Below are positions 29,777 through 39,737 of a DNA stretch of 64,000 bases, in pieces; positions within the stretch are counted from its first letter, which is position 1; each line of letters begins with the position of its first letter. Below the pieces are notes generated by a model, which was not told the DNA's origin, did no database searches, and saw only the letters and a program-made list of their open reading frames with translations. The position numbers were made by a program, and so were the translations under genes. The stretch is from Ectothiorhodospira marina (GTDB lineage: Bacteria > Pseudomonadota > Gammaproteobacteria > Ectothiorhodospirales > Ectothiorhodospiraceae), in contig NZ_FOAA01000015.1 in NCBI RefSeq assembly GCF_900109495.1, forward strand, positions 21,381 to 85,380. Direction: 5' to 3'.

Positions 29777-32521
29777 ATGGATCAACCGATGCAGGATGAT
29801 TGGTACCAGCGGCCTTGCAGCGAGGTGCTGGAAACACTGGAAACCCAGGAGCATGACGGCCTCACGGACGAGCAGGTTCGGGAACGTCTGGCCACCTACG
29901 GCCCCAATACCCTGGCCACTGCGAAGGCCATGTCGTGGTTCAAACGGCTGCTGCTGCAGTTCCACAACCCGCTGATCTACATCCTCCTGATCGCCACCGT
30001 CGTGACCCTGGTCCTGGGGGAATACGTGGACTCGGGGGTCATCTTTGCCGTGATCCTGATCAACGCCATCATCGGTTATGTGCAGGAATCCAAGGCCGAG
30101 GATGCCATCCAGTCCCTCAAGCACATGCTCTCCTCCACCGCCACGGTGATGCGGCAGGGACAGCGCATGGAGGTGCCGGCCGCTGAACTGGTACCTGGTG
30201 ACATCGTTCTGCTGGCCTCCGGCGATAAGGTGCCGGCCGACATGCGCATGGTGTCGGCCCGCGATCTGCAGATCGATGAGTCCACCCTCACCGGCGAGTC
30301 CGTGGCTGTGGAGAAGCAGTCCAAGCCATTGGACTCGAACACCGTGCTGGCGGATCGCAGCAACATGGCCTTTGCCGGCACCCTGGTGACCTATGGAACG
30401 GGCCGGGCCGTGGTGACCGCTACGGGGAACCGCACCGAGACCGGCAAGATCGCGGATATGATCAGTGAGGCGGTGAGCCTGGAAACGCCACTCACCCGCA
30501 AGATCAATGCTTTCAGCCGGGTGCTGCTCTGGGTGATCCTCGTGCTGGCTGGGGTCACCTTCGGTGTGGGCCTGCTTTACGGTCAGTCCTGGGTGGACAC
30601 CTTCATGGCCGCCGTGGCCCTGGCGGTCGCTGCCATACCTGAAGGGCTGCCGGCGGTGGTGACCATCACCCTGGCCATCGGCGTGCGCCGCATGGCCCTG
30701 CGCAATGCCATCATTCGCAAGCTGCCGGCGGTGGAGACCCTGGGTTCCACCACGGTGATCTGTTCCGACAAGACCGGCACCCTCACCGAAAACCAGATGA
30801 CGGTACAGCGCATCCTGGTCGACGATACCACCTTCGAGTTGAGCGGCGCCGGGTACGAACCCCAGGGTCAGATCCTCCAGGACGGCGAACCGTTGGCCGG
30901 GCCCGTTGCCGGGCATGAAGCCCTCTATCAGTGCCTGTTGGCGGGCCTGCTGAGCAATGACAGTGAGCTGGTGGAACAGGAGGGGCGCTGGACCGTGCAG
31001 GGTGATCCCACCGAGGGGGCATTGATCACCAGCGCCCTCAAGGCGGGCATGGAGCGGCACCCCCTGCGACGTGAGCTGAAAAGGGTCGATGCGATTCCCT
31101 TTGAGTCGGACCGTCAGTACATGGCCACCCTGCATCGCCATGAGGGCGGCTATCGGGTGTACATGAAGGGGTCCGCGGAGCGGGTGATTGCCCACTGCGA
31201 CCGCATCATGACTGCCGATGGTGAATTGCGTCCCCTGGATTCCAAGCGGCTGCATGAGCAGGCCGATCAGCTGGCGGCCCAGGGGCTGAGGGTGCTGGCC
31301 TTTGCCATGCGCGAATCGGACCTGGACCACCTCCAGGTGCCCGATCCGGAGCGCGCCGAGGATCGTCTGATCTTTCTCGGCTTGCAGGCCATGATCGATC
31401 CGCCTCGGGAAGCGGTGGTGCATTCGGTGGAAACCTGCCGTCAGGCCGGTATCCGGGTGAAGATGATCACCGGTGACCACGCCCTGACGGCCCGTGCCAT
31501 TGCCGAGCGTATCGGTATCCTCCGCGACGGGGAACAGGCATCACAACAAGTCCTGACAGGGCGTGAGTTGGGCAACATGACGCCGACGGAATTGGCGCGG
31601 GCCAGCGAGGCGGTGTCGGTGTTTGCCCGGGTGGCCCCGGAACAGAAACTGCAGCTGGTGGAGGCGTTGCAGGCCCAGGGGCATGTGGTGGCCATGACCG
31701 GCGACGGGGTCAATGATGCCCCGGCCCTGAAGCGGGCCAACATCGGTGTGGCCATGGGGATCAACGGGACCGAGGTCTCCCGCGACGCCTCCGATATGGT
31801 ACTGGCGGATGATAACTTCAGTTCCATCGAGGCGGCCGTGGAAGAAGGCCGCAATGTCTTCGATAACCTGCTCAAGTTCATCACCTGGATCCTGCCCACC
31901 AACCTGGGGCAGGGCCTGGTGATCATGGTGGCCGTTTTGCTGGGTGTGACGCTGCCGGTGTTGCCGGTGCAGGCGCTGTGGCTGAATATGACCACGGCGG
32001 TGTTCCTGGGTCTGATGCTGGCCTTCGAACCACGGGAGCCCGGGATCATGGGCCGGGCGCCCCGTCAAACGAATATGCCCATCCTCAACGGCGAGACCAT
32101 CGGGCGCATCTTCTCGGTGAGCGCCTTGCTGTTGCTGGGGGCCTTTGGCCTGTTCCAGTGGTCGCTGATGCAGGGCGCCAGCATCGAGGAGGCGCGCACC
32201 CTGGCGGTGAGCCTGTTCGTGGTGGTGCAGAGCTTCTTCCTGCTCAATTGCCGCTCGCTCACCCGCAGCGTGTTCCAGACCCACCCGTTCTCCAATCACT
32301 GGATCTGGTGGGGCATCACTGGCATGGCGGTGGCGCAGTTGCTGTTCGTCTACACGCCGTTCATGAACCTGCTGTTCCAGAGCGCCCCCCTGAGCCTGAG
32401 TCAGTGGGGATTGATTCTGGCGTATGGCGTGGTGGTCCTGCTTCTGGTGGAGCTGGAAAAGGCTGTCTGGCGCTGGCGACACCCGGAGAAAAAAACGGTG
32501 GCTGCCAAGACCAGGGCGTGA
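29777..32521 (+). CDS. P2A-type cation-transporting ATPase (CtpF-like)
   Basis: A 914-residue P-type ATPase. It has an N-terminal cation ATPase domain ([24 protein letters not shown]), the actuator loop motif STLTGES, the M4 motif [10 protein letters not shown], the phosphorylation motif [12 protein letters not shown], and hinge [12 protein letters not shown]. Ten membrane helices are expected. M4 PEGLP fits a Ca2+ or related cation pump. M6 reads [12 protein letters not shown], lacking the Asp of Ca-ATPases, as in CtpF-like pumps, so ion specificity is uncertain. The best start is ATG 29777 ([13 protein letters not shown]); ATG 29789 is possible. Downstream of nifQ but separated by 92 bases. 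Confidence 0.9.
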   Translation: MDQPMQDDWYQRPCSEVLETLETQEHDGLTDEQVRERLATYGPNTLATAKAMSWFKRLLLQFHNPLIYILLIATVVTLVLGEYVDSGVIFAVILINAIIGYVQESKAEDAIQSLKHMLSSTATVMRQGQRMEVPAAELVPGDIVLLASGDKVPADMRMVSARDLQIDESTLTGESVAVEKQSKPLDSNTVLADRSNMAFAGTLVTYGTGRAVVTATGNRTETGKIADMISEAVSLETPLTRKINAFSRVLLWVILVLAGVTFGVGLLYGQSWVDTFMAAVALAVAAIPEGLPAVVTITLAIGVRRMALRNAIIRKLPAVETLGSTTVICSDKTGTLTENQMTVQRILVDDTTFELSGAGYEPQGQILQDGEPLAGPVAGHEALYQCLLAGLLSNDSELVEQEGRWTVQGDPTEGALITSALKAGMERHPLRRELKRVDAIPFESDRQYMATLHRHEGGYRVYMKGSAERVIAHCDRIMTADGELRPLDSKRLHEQADQLAAQGLRVLAFAMRESDLDHLQVPDPERAEDRLIFLGLQAMIDPPREAVVHSVETCRQAGIRVKMITGDHALTARAIAERIGILRDGEQASQQVLTGRELGNMTPTELARASEAVSVFARVAPEQKLQLVEALQAQGHVVAMTGDGVNDAPALKRANIGVAMGINGTEVSRDASDMVLADDNFSSIEAAVEEGRNVFDNLLKFITWILPTNLGQGLVIMVAVLLGVTLPVLPVQALWLNMTTAVFLGLMLAFEPREPGIMGRAPRQTNMPILNGETIGRIFSVSALLLLGAFGLFQWSLMQGASIEEARTLAVSLFVVVQSFFLLNCRSLTRSVFQTHPFSNHWIWWGITGMAVAQLLFVYTPFMNLLFQSAPLSLSQWGLILAYGVVVLLLVELEKAVWRWRHPEKKTVAAKTRA

Positions 32522-32564
32522 TCTCCTGCGCAACGCAATGCGGTGTGCGGAAAGGCCGGTGGTC

Positions 32565-33836
32565 TCAGGGTGGGGCACCATCCCACGCGCTGCTGCGTCG
32601 CTGGCCGGCGGCGGCAACCCCCGGTGCGGGCCTGGGAGAAAGGGCCTCATCGTAGAGAGCCAGCAGCCGGTCGAGTGTCTGTTCCCAGGCGTAGCCTGAG
32701 GCCAGCACGTGATGCCGTGCCGCCGCCCCCAGGGTTTGGTGTTGCACTGCCACCTGCCGGATATGGCCAGCCATGGCTTCAGCATCCCCCACCGGACCCA
32801 GTCGTCCCCGGTCCGGTCGCACATGTTCTTTCAGGGCGCCGGCCTCGACCCCCACCACCGGCAGGCCGCTGGCCTGGGCCTCGACCACCGACAGGCCGAA
32901 GGTCTCGTGGGGGCCGGCGGTGACGTAGATATCGGCGCTCGCCAGGGCGCGGGCATAGGCGGGCCGGTCCGACTCGTAGTCCAGTAGTCGCAGCCCTGGC
33001 AGGTCGCGCGCCCGGGTCTCCAGGGCCTCCCGGTGCGGACCGGCCCCCATCATTGCCATCACGAAGCGCGGCCCATCAGAGGGCCCATCCCGGTTCAGGC
33101 ACTCGAAGGCCCGGGCCAGTGTGAGCACATCCTTCTCCCCATCCAGACGGCCGCAGTAGAGCAGCAGGATGTCCTCCGGGTCCAGTCCGAGCTCGGCGCG
33201 CCAGCTGGAGTCCCGGCGTGCGGGGTTGAAGAGCAGCGTATCCACGCCCAGGGGCACGATGTGAGTGCCGCCCACGCCGTATTGGCGCAGGCGATCGGCC
33301 TGCTGGCCCGTGGCGGCCAGGGTGAGGTCGCAGTGGCGAAAGACGCGGCCGAAGAGACGTCGGGCCGTGGACTCCATACCCTGGCCAGCCTTGTCTCCCC
33401 ATGTGCCCGGAAGGGCGGACAGGCGACGGCGTAGCGGGGCGCCCACATAGGCGCTGGCGATGTCGGTATGGAAGTAGGCGGCTACCAGGGGCCGGTGACC
33501 CGCCTGCAACCGGTCGGCCCGGTAGCGGAAAGCCGCCCAGGGGCAGGTGAAGAAACTCCCCAATTCCACCGCATCCGGTGCCGCCTCCCGCAATGCCCGA
33601 AGCACCCGGTGGGGGCGCGTGAAGAAACGGTAGGGATGACAGCCAGGGATCAGGGGGGATTGGATCTCGATGCGAGTGAGGCGGCCATCCTGGATGATCC
33701 GGTCCCGTTCACCGGGGATGATGAGCACATGCTCGTGTTCGGTATGTCGGGCGATGTGCTGCCGCTTGGCATCGATATAGGTGCGGATGCCTCCGCTGGT
33801 CTCGGTATAGGCCAGGGTGAGGTCGCAATGGCGCAT
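32565..33836 (-). CDS. Glycosyltransferase family 4 protein
   Basis: A 423-residue GT-B fold glycosyltransferase. The N-terminal domain begins RHCDLTLAYTETSGGIRTYI with the Gly-rich GGIRTY loop. The C-terminal domain has LLLYCGRLDGEKDVLTLARAF and the conserved E-x7-E signature HETFGLSVVEAQASGLPVVG, typical of retaining GT4 enzymes that use nucleotide sugars. Acceptor and product are unknown; it could act on lipid or polysaccharide. It stands alone, tail-to-tail with the ATPase gene and 350 bases from the chemoreceptor gene. Confidence 0.85.
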   Translation of the reverse strand: MRHCDLTLAYTETSGGIRTYIDAKRQHIARHTEHEHVLIIPGERDRIIQDGRLTRIEIQSPLIPGCHPYRFFTRPHRVLRALREAAPDAVELGSFFTCPWAAFRYRADRLQAGHRPLVAAYFHTDIASAYVGAPLRRRLSALPGTWGDKAGQGMESTARRLFGRVFRHCDLTLAATGQQADRLRQYGVGGTHIVPLGVDTLLFNPARRDSSWRAELGLDPEDILLLYCGRLDGEKDVLTLARAFECLNRDGPSDGPRFVMAMMGAGPHREALETRARDLPGLRLLDYESDRPAYARALASADIYVTAGPHETFGLSVVEAQASGLPVVGVEAGALKEHVRPDRGRLGPVGDAEAMAGHIRQVAVQHQTLGAAARHHVLASGYAWEQTLDRLLALYDEALSPRPAPGVAAAGQRRSSAWDGAPP

Positions 33837-34036
33837 GGGGTTTCCGTGGGGTGTGGTGAGGCCGCAGGTGGTCGGATTGATGAGTCTACCGAAACCCTGG
33901 CAGTCGTCCTATGGCCAGATGGGGTTTATCCCCCCCGGACTTCAGGTTCAATCCGGTTTCGCGGTACACAATTCACTGCTAGGAGCATGAAACCAGCCCC
34001 CGCCGACGAGCGGGTCAACACCGTCATCACCCATTT

Positions 34037-34073
34037 CCCCACCCGTTCCGCCTACTGGACAGAACGGGTGGGG
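34037..34073. repeat. Perfect 12-bp hairpin in the glycosyltransferase-chemoreceptor gap
   Basis: CCCCACCCGTTC (34037-34048) and its exact complement (34062-34073) flank a 13-base loop. There is no T run on either strand, so it is not an obvious terminator; it lies just left of the low-GC segment and could be a boundary or a transcript-end structure. The rest of 33837-34186 has no supported gene. Confidence 0.55.
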
Positions 34074-34186
34074 ATCATAGTGATCTGCTCTGCTAGCGTT
34101 GCGGCGGGGTGCTATCCCGATTACGGCCAGGATCAAGAGTCTTTGACTCATGCGGCAGAGCTGCGAGTGACCCCGGGCAACTCATC

Positions 34187-36148
34187 TCAAGAGGTTGCCT
34201 TGTCGGTTTTAAAGCGGTTGACAAGATCGGAAAGTTCTGAGGCCACCAGCCGCAGTTCAGTAGCCGTTGCGTTGGTTTGTTCCGCTGTTGAGGCCGTACT
34301 ATTTGCCCCATCAAGCACATGGGTCACGTTCTGATTAATGTTCTCCGAGACCGCATGTTGCTGTTCAGTGGCAGTTGCGATCTGCGTGGCCATATCATGA
34401 ATCTGCCCCACCAGCATTTGGATGGTGCCAAATACTGCCAACGCCTCTTCGCTTGCACGCGTGGTGGTTTCAGAGTGCGCCACGCTGCCTTGCAGCTTAT
34501 CAGAGAGTTCACGAGTTCGTTGAGTCAACGCCTGCAACAATGTATCAATTTTTTCTGTCGACTTACTCGTTTTTCTCGACAGCACCCGTACCTCATCAGC
34601 CACCACAGCAAAGCCACGGCCATGTTCGCCTGCCCGTGCCGACTCAATCGATGCGTTTAATGCCAGCAAGTTCGTTTGATCTGCAATGCCGCGGATGGTA
34701 TCAAGCATGGTTGTGATATTGTCGTTCTCCTTGGTAAGTTCACCCATCGCGGCATCAGCTTCGTTGAGCGTATCAGCCATTGTTTGCACTGCCGTGCGGG
34801 TGTTATTCATCAGTGCCATGCCTTTATCGACCTCGCTTTGGCACTGCTGAGCAGAATCGGCGGTCTGATTGCAGTTTTGAGAAATTTCATTGGCTGTTGC
34901 TACCATCTGATGGAAGGCGGTGGCGATCTGCTCTAGTGAAGAATGCTGGCGTTGACTGGCACCATCCAGTTGTTTCGCAAACTGCGTAGTATGGTCTGCA
35001 TGCAAAGTCAGCTTCAGTGAGCGATCTTTGATGCCGACAATGAGCGACTGGATCACATCTACAAACTGGTTGAACGCCGAAGCGGTGGTGCCCAACTCAT
35101 CTTTACTGGTGACTGGAAGGCGCTTCGTTAAATCTCCATCGCCGCTAGCTGCATCGCTCAAGCCGTCGCTAATCGCGATGATGGATGACGATATGCGATT
35201 CGTGAGAAAATAGCCCAATAGCCCAAAAAATAAAACTAAAATAATGCCGATTGAGATGATTGCCGTTTGCAGGCGATCAACCTGTCTGAGCACTTCCCTT
35301 TGCGGTACAATGCCGATTAAACGCCAGCCACTATCCGATGCGTTATACTGGTTAACGAAGTAGTCATTACCATCAAAAGACAAAGCGGTCAGCGCCTCAC
35401 TGAGCATGTGACCACTATATACGCTGTTCACGCTGTCAAGGGACTTGAAGTTGTTTTCCGGGTTGTTGGGGTCTGCCAAAATAGTGCCCGTATCCTCGAC
35501 CAGCACAATATAGCCAGACTGACCGAGTGACACTTCACCAAGCATGTCAGTCAGTGCACTCAAAGTTACATCGACAGCAGCTACTCCCTTCAAGCCGTCC
35601 TTTGCTGAGAATTCGATGACATAGTCGAGCAGTGGTGCCCCTGTGATCACATCTTCATAGGGAGTTACGCGTACGGGGGTATTGCCGCTGTTTTGTCCTA
35701 CTTGATACCATGGACGCTCACGTGGGTCATAATTGCCTAGTTCCCCTTGCGGCCACTGAATATAACTACCATTGCTCAAGCCAAGAAATACGTAGGCAAA
35801 ATCTTCGCGCGAATTACCCATGGCCTCTAACAGTCGATAGGCTTGTGCTTCAACCGGGCTGTTTTGGGGCGACATCATGGTCTGAGTAGTGGGGGCCATA
35901 TAATTGGCGACCGAGCGATCTAGCGATTGCAAAGCTTCACTATTGGCCAAGGTTTTTACGTTAGCAGACAGGCCTTGTAGGTAAAACCTGAACGCATTGC
36001 CGATATGTTGCATTTCCTGGTGCGAACTTTGTTCATAGGTTTTTAACGTGCTCACTCGAAATTGGTATAAAGCCACGATGGAAATAATAAGGGTTGGTAG
36101 CAAAACCCCTGTCAATACGATGGCTAGAATTCGATTTTTAATACTCAT
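34187..36148 (-). CDS. Methyl-accepting chemotaxis protein with Cache sensor
   Basis: A 653-residue chemoreceptor. Order: TM1 (about residues 8-30), a large periplasmic double-Cache ligand domain (about 35-280, with [22 protein letters not shown]), TM2 ([20 protein letters not shown], about 294-313), a HAMP domain, and the cytoplasmic signalling helix pair with the conserved tip [20 protein letters not shown]. It signals to CheA/CheW. The codon choice and base composition are clearly more A/T-rich than the neighbouring genes, which suggests recent acquisition. No ligand can be assigned, and no CheA/W/R/B genes are near. Confidence 0.93.
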   Translation of the reverse strand: MSIKNRILAIVLTGVLLPTLIISIVALYQFRVSTLKTYEQSSHQEMQHIGNAFRFYLQGLSANVKTLANSEALQSLDRSVANYMAPTTQTMMSPQNSPVEAQAYRLLEAMGNSREDFAYVFLGLSNGSYIQWPQGELGNYDPRERPWYQVGQNSGNTPVRVTPYEDVITGAPLLDYVIEFSAKDGLKGVAAVDVTLSALTDMLGEVSLGQSGYIVLVEDTGTILADPNNPENNFKSLDSVNSVYSGHMLSEALTALSFDGNDYFVNQYNASDSGWRLIGIVPQREVLRQVDRLQTAIISIGIILVLFFGLLGYFLTNRISSSIIAISDGLSDAASGDGDLTKRLPVTSKDELGTTASAFNQFVDVIQSLIVGIKDRSLKLTLHADHTTQFAKQLDGASQRQHSSLEQIATAFHQMVATANEISQNCNQTADSAQQCQSEVDKGMALMNNTRTAVQTMADTLNEADAAMGELTKENDNITTMLDTIRGIADQTNLLALNASIESARAGEHGRGFAVVADEVRVLSRKTSKSTEKIDTLLQALTQRTRELSDKLQGSVAHSETTTRASEEALAVFGTIQMLVGQIHDMATQIATATEQQHAVSENINQNVTHVLDGANSTASTAEQTNATATELRLVASELSDLVNRFKTDKATS

Positions 36149-36393
36149 CTTGATGCCGGTTGGTGACGATTTTAAAAGCGAATATGGCTAATATAAAGAA
36201 TTCGGATTGCATGATGGGAATCTCTAAAAATCGTATTTTCTTAAAACCCTATCACTCCGGTATGGAAACAGAAATTCATGGCCCATGATCACGCTTGTTA
36301 ACAAGAAGATCCGGATCTCAATAGCGCCATTGAGGAATCTTCATGGGTCATTATCACCCCCATCCCAGGGGTACCCATGGCCCACCATCGGAC

Positions 36394-36593
36394 TCATGCG
36401 ATGATCCCCTGCAGATAGGTCCAGCGCTTGAGGTTGTATACCATGTTGTTCAAAGCGATCTTGACCCGAGCCAGAAGAGGCCGAAATGCTTCACAGTTCA
36501 CTACCCTGTTCAGCTTCGGCAGCGGATGGCCCAGCTTTATAGCAGGACGTAGCGTTCATCCAGGTCAAACAGTCCGGGTATCATGGGCTGCAT
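36394..36593 (-). pseudogene. Internally deleted IS5-type transposase remnant
   Basis: On the minus strand, starting at ATG 36593, the residues MQPMIPGLFDLDERYVLL resemble the N-terminus of IS5-type transposases. They break at a stop, and in a shifted frame continue as KLGHPLPKLNRVVNCEAFRP, then directly LLARVKIALNNMVYNLKRW ... YLQGIIA with stop at 36394. The first and last portions belong to opposite ends of a normal transposase of over 300 residues, so the middle is missing. A GGAGAAG ribosome-binding site precedes the start. No terminal inverted repeats could be recognised. Confidence 0.75.
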
Positions 36594-36678
36594 CGTCACT
36601 GTGGGATCTTCTCCTTATCATAAGGCAGAAGGATGAACTTTTTTTTTCGAGGTTCACCTAAGCCATAAGAGGTACAGC

Positions 36679-37265
36679 TTGAACCGACAGAGCCTGGTGT
36701 GCTACCAAGTCTTCATCTCCCTCGCCGGACTCATCCTTGGCACCGCACCCCCGGTGGCTGGATCGGTGTTGGAAGAGGTGCTCTGGCTCGTGCTTGGTCT
36801 GCTGCTTTACGCCAATTTACTTTGGTGACGCTAAATCACCTGTGGGAGGCCTTTGCCGACCGAGGTTTTCTGGTGGCAGCCTCGTTGGGCAACTTCCTGA
36901 TCATTCCCGTCCTGGCCTGGTTGTTGATGTGGCTGGGGCCGGAAGATCCAGTCGTGCAACTGGGCATCTTTCTGGTGCTGCTGGTGATATGCGCGGACTG
37001 GTTCATCACCTTCACCCAGTTGGGTGGCGACGACACCCGGTGGGCGATCGCCTTTGCTCCGGTCAGCCTATTGTTGCAGATCATTCTGCTGCCCGTTTAC
37101 CTGTGGCACTTCTTTCTGGGGGACCTCGGCCTTGCACTGGTCCGCGGGGATATGCTGCTGGCGTTCTTCGGGCTGATCATCCTGCCGTTGTTGCTGGCGC
37201 TGGCCGCCTATCTTTGGTGGGTGCCCAGGCGCCTGTTTACGGCGCGGGAACCTTCCTTGCCTTGA
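36679..37265 (+). pseudogene. Frameshifted ACR3-like arsenic resistance permease
   Basis: In one frame from TTG 36679 the residues LNRQSLVCYQVFISLAGLIL ... EEVLWLVLGLLLYANLLW end at a TGA (36826-36828). In another frame the sequence continues as TLNHLWEAFADRGFLVAASL ... GNFLIIPVLAWLLMWLG and later WFITFTQLGGDDTRWAIAFAP to 37265. Joined across a small indel near 36820, these form the first part of a membrane protein like ACR3 or bile-acid:Na+ symporters. At about 195 residues it is also short for the roughly 320-residue family. It lies directly beside the IS remnant. Confidence 0.72.
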
Positions 37266-37278
37266 GGCCTGGATTCCC

Positions 37279-38514
37279 GTGATATCTCATCGCGACATCC
37301 CGCTGCATTGCTTTCACCAGGCCCTTGAGGCCGTGAACGGTGAATGGGTAGTGCAACGTCAGCTGGCCATTCAGGAGCCGCAGGGGCCGGTGCATGGGGT
37401 GGCCATCGGCAAGGCCGCCGCGGCCATGGCCCGGGGTGCCCGGGCGGGCCTTGGAGGCCGGCTTGAGCGGGCGCTGGTGATCACCCGCCATGGGCATGGT
37501 GATGATGCGCTGGCCCGTGACGGGCGTTTCTCGTGCCTGGAATCCGATCACCCCTTGCCCGGGGAGGCCAGTCTGGCGGCGGGGGAGCGGCTGCTGGCGT
37601 TCATCGCGGCGACCCCGTCCGATGCCTCCCTGCTGTTTCTCGTCAGCGGCGGCACGTCCTGCCTCGTGGAGGTCTTGCCCGAGGGGATGACACTGGCGAA
37701 TCTGCAACGCCTCAATGGCTGGCTATTGGGATCGGGGCTGGACATCCAGGCCATGAACCGGGTGCGCAGCGCCGTTTCCCGCATCAAGGCAGGCCGTTTG
37801 CGGGGGTATCTGGGGCAGCGTTCCGCCCAGGTCTGGTTGATCTCGGATGTGCCCGGCAATGATCCGGCGGTGATCGGCTCGGGTCTGCTCACGCCAACCC
37901 GGGAGTCCTTACCGTTGCCCACCCTGCCCGCCGGTCTGTCAGAGACGGTGCACCGGGCGATGGCCGCCCATGCCACGCTGTCACGTTCCACCCCCTCGGT
38001 GCCCGCCCGGGTGCTGGCCACACTGGAGGATGCCTGTCGGGCAGCCGGGGATGCGGCACGCCAGCGGCATTGTCCTGTCACCATTCATGGCGAGTTCCTG
38101 AAGGGTGAAGCGGCCGAGCGAGGTGCGGCCCTGGCCCACTGGTTGACGCACGAGGGCAGGGCCACCCCGGGGGTGCATGTCTGGGGTGGCGAGACCACAG
38201 TCACCTTGCCGGAGAACTCAGGGCAGGGTGGACGCAATCAGCATCTGGCCCTGGCGGCGGCAAGGGTATTGTCCGGTTGCCCGGATGTGACCCTGCTGGC
38301 CGCAGGCACGGATGGCTCTGATGGCGTCACGAGCGCCACTGGCGCCCTGGTGGACGGTGGCACCTGGGAGCGCATCCGCGCCCAGGGCCTCGACCCGGAC
38401 CAGGCCCTGTCCACCGCCAACGCCCACCCCTGCCTGCAAGCCTCCGGCGACCTCCTGGAGACCGGCCCCACCGGCACCAACGTCATGGACCTGGTGATCG
38501 CCCACATCTCCTGA
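37279..38514 (+). CDS. Glycerate 2-kinase (GckA/TtuD, MOFRL family)
   Basis: Phosphorylates D-glycerate to 2-phosphoglycerate. The 411-residue protein has the DUF4147 N-terminal domain with VAIGKAAAAMARGARAG and FLVSGGTSCLVEVLPEG, the central RIKAGRLRGYLG, and the C-terminal MOFRL domain with GGRNQHLALAAARVL and AAGTDGSDGVTSATGAL. The start is GTG 37279. It follows the disrupted permease by 14 bases. It could serve photorespiratory-type glycerate or serine-derived carbon metabolism; a hydroxypyruvate reductase label sometimes used for this family is not supported by its domains. Confidence 0.9.
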   Translation: MISHRDIPLHCFHQALEAVNGEWVVQRQLAIQEPQGPVHGVAIGKAAAAMARGARAGLGGRLERALVITRHGHGDDALARDGRFSCLESDHPLPGEASLAAGERLLAFIAATPSDASLLFLVSGGTSCLVEVLPEGMTLANLQRLNGWLLGSGLDIQAMNRVRSAVSRIKAGRLRGYLGQRSAQVWLISDVPGNDPAVIGSGLLTPTRESLPLPTLPAGLSETVHRAMAAHATLSRSTPSVPARVLATLEDACRAAGDAARQRHCPVTIHGEFLKGEAAERGAALAHWLTHEGRATPGVHVWGGETTVTLPENSGQGGRNQHLALAAARVLSGCPDVTLLAAGTDGSDGVTSATGALVDGGTWERIRAQGLDPDQALSTANAHPCLQASGDLLETGPTGTNVMDLVIAHIS

Positions 38515-38539
38515 GTCTTTGTGGGAGTTGATGCCCTGT

Positions 38540-38563
38540 GTGGGAGCGGCCCTCGGCCGCGAA
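38540..38563. repeat. REP-like 24-bp unit
   Basis: GTGGGAGCGGCC then CTCGGCCGCGAA. Its exact reverse complement occurs at 38762-38785 and 38952-38975, so three copies lie within 436 bases. It is a variant of the unit at 13541-13564 with CTCG in place of CCTG in the centre. Confidence 0.8.
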
Positions 38564-38597
38564 TGCCTTTCTCCACCGAAAGCCACCAAAGCGTCCG

Positions 38598-38711
38598 AAC
38601 CTTGGCGGGGGGTGTGCCTGGGAGCGGGTGTTCGCCGCATGGATGCGGCGATCAAGCCTACAGGGAGGTATTCACGGCGTCCCGCGGACAGGCACACCCC
38701 CCGCCAAGGTT
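38598..38711. repeat. 114-bp palindromic element (MITE-like)
   Basis: A perfect 23-bp terminal inverted repeat (38598-38620 and 38689-38711; ends AACCTTGGCGGGG) encloses 68 bases with an internal GCCGCATGGATGCGGC hairpin. Its right half recurs as a diverged copy at about 38845-38883 (GGCGTCCTGCGGACAGGCAC). This looks like a miniature inverted-repeat or REP-doublet element; no coding capacity. Confidence 0.7.
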
Positions 38712-38761
38712 CTGCACCCCGGTGCCAAGCCCTGGGGGCGGTGGTGACCGGAGCCGCAGCA

Positions 38762-38853
38762 TTCGCGGCCGAGGGCCGCTCCCACGGGGGGCTGCTCTCA
38801 ATTGGGGGCACGGGGGCAATCAGATGTCCTGCAGCGCCATCCCCCGGCGTCCT
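38762..38853. repeat. Duplicated lpxH 3' end with adjoining REP unit
   Basis: About 90 bases from 38762 match 38952-39043 closely, starting with the REP unit and continuing through the end of lpxH. On the minus strand the copy still encodes MALQDI and a stop (true gene: MALQEI and stop at 39009). It is therefore a truncated extra copy of the gene tail made by duplication of about 190 bases. The whole gap 38515-39008 consists of these repeats; no gene is supported in it. Confidence 0.75.
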
Positions 38854-39008
38854 GCGGACAGGCACATCCGCCGCCGAGGTTCTCCTTGGACATTGAACCC
38901 GGAGGGTGCCCGGGGAGAGAGATTCGATGTCAGGGGCTTGCGGGAAGGCCGTTCGCGGCCGAGGGCCGCTCCCACGGGGGGTTGCTCTCATTGGGGGCAC
39001 GGGGGCAA

Positions 39009-39728
39009 TCAGATTTCCTGCAGTGCCATCCCCTGCGGCGTGCAGGCCAGTACGCCACCATCGCCGTACCAGTCCGGGAGGACGATGCGGCGGGCCGGGT
39101 GGCCGTCCAGGTGGAAGTCGTGCACGGCGGGGCGATGGGTGTGGCCGTGGATGAGGGTGTGTACGCCGTTGCGGCGCAGGGCATCCTCCACCGCGTCCGG
39201 ATTCACATCCGTGATCCGGTCCGACTTGCTGCGGGTGGAGGCCTGGCTCTGGGCGCGCATGGCCTCGGCCTCCGCATGGCGCTCCGCCAGCGGGCGGGCC
39301 AGGAAGGCCGACTGCCACTGACGGGTGCGCACCATGCGACGAAATTGCATGTATTCCTCGTCGTCGGTGCACAGGCTATCCCCGTGCATGAGCAGCACGG
39401 GGGTGCCATAAAGGTCGATGACCGTCTCCGTCTCCAGCAGGGCGCAGCCGCAGCGCTCGGCAAAGGCCTCACCCACCAGAAAGTCCCGGTTGCCGTGGGC
39501 GAAATAGACCGCGAGTCCTTCCCTGCTCAGTCGATGCAGGATGCCGACGATCTCGTCCAGGTGTGGAGCGGGATCATCATCGCCGATCCAGTATTCGAAC
39601 AGATCGCCCAGGATGTACAGCGCATCGGACCCGGGTGCCCGCTCGGCGAGAAACCGGGCGAACTGCTCCAGGGTCCGTGGACGATCCCTGTCCAGGTGCA
39701 GGTCGGAAATGAACAGCGTTTGAGGCAC
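39009..39728 (-). CDS. lpxH: UDP-2,3-diacylglucosamine diphosphatase LpxH
   Basis: Cleaves UDP-2,3-diacylglucosamine to lipid X in lipid A synthesis at the inner face of the inner membrane. The 239-residue metallophosphoesterase shows its metal ligands in order: FISDLHLD, LGDLFEYWIGDDD, FAHGNRDF, LLMHGDS and LIHGHTHRPAVH. Length is standard for LpxH. It is followed downstream (towards lower coordinates) by the repeat cluster that includes a duplicated tail of this gene, and it lies nine bases after the cyclophilin stop, so the two are likely one operon. Confidence 0.95.
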   Translation of the reverse strand: MPQTLFISDLHLDRDRPRTLEQFARFLAERAPGSDALYILGDLFEYWIGDDDPAPHLDEIVGILHRLSREGLAVYFAHGNRDFLVGEAFAERCGCALLETETVIDLYGTPVLLMHGDSLCTDDEEYMQFRRMVRTRQWQSAFLARPLAERHAEAEAMRAQSQASTRSKSDRITDVNPDAVEDALRRNGVHTLIHGHTHRPAVHDFHLDGHPARRIVLPDWYGDGGVLACTPQGMALQEI

Positions 39729-39737
39729 CGGGCAGGC

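Noticed and set aside
29732..31480. Long antisense frame over the P-type ATPase gene
   Set aside because: Translated product is His/Gly-rich with no family pattern, as expected from a mirrored GC-rich gene.
36149..36700. A complete insertion sequence with terminal repeats
   Set aside because: Only the joined ends of a transposase are present. No terminal inverted repeats or target duplication could be identified.
38540..38975. A gene in the repeat cluster
   Set aside because: Open frames here consist of repeat sequence and lack a ribosome-binding site or family signature.
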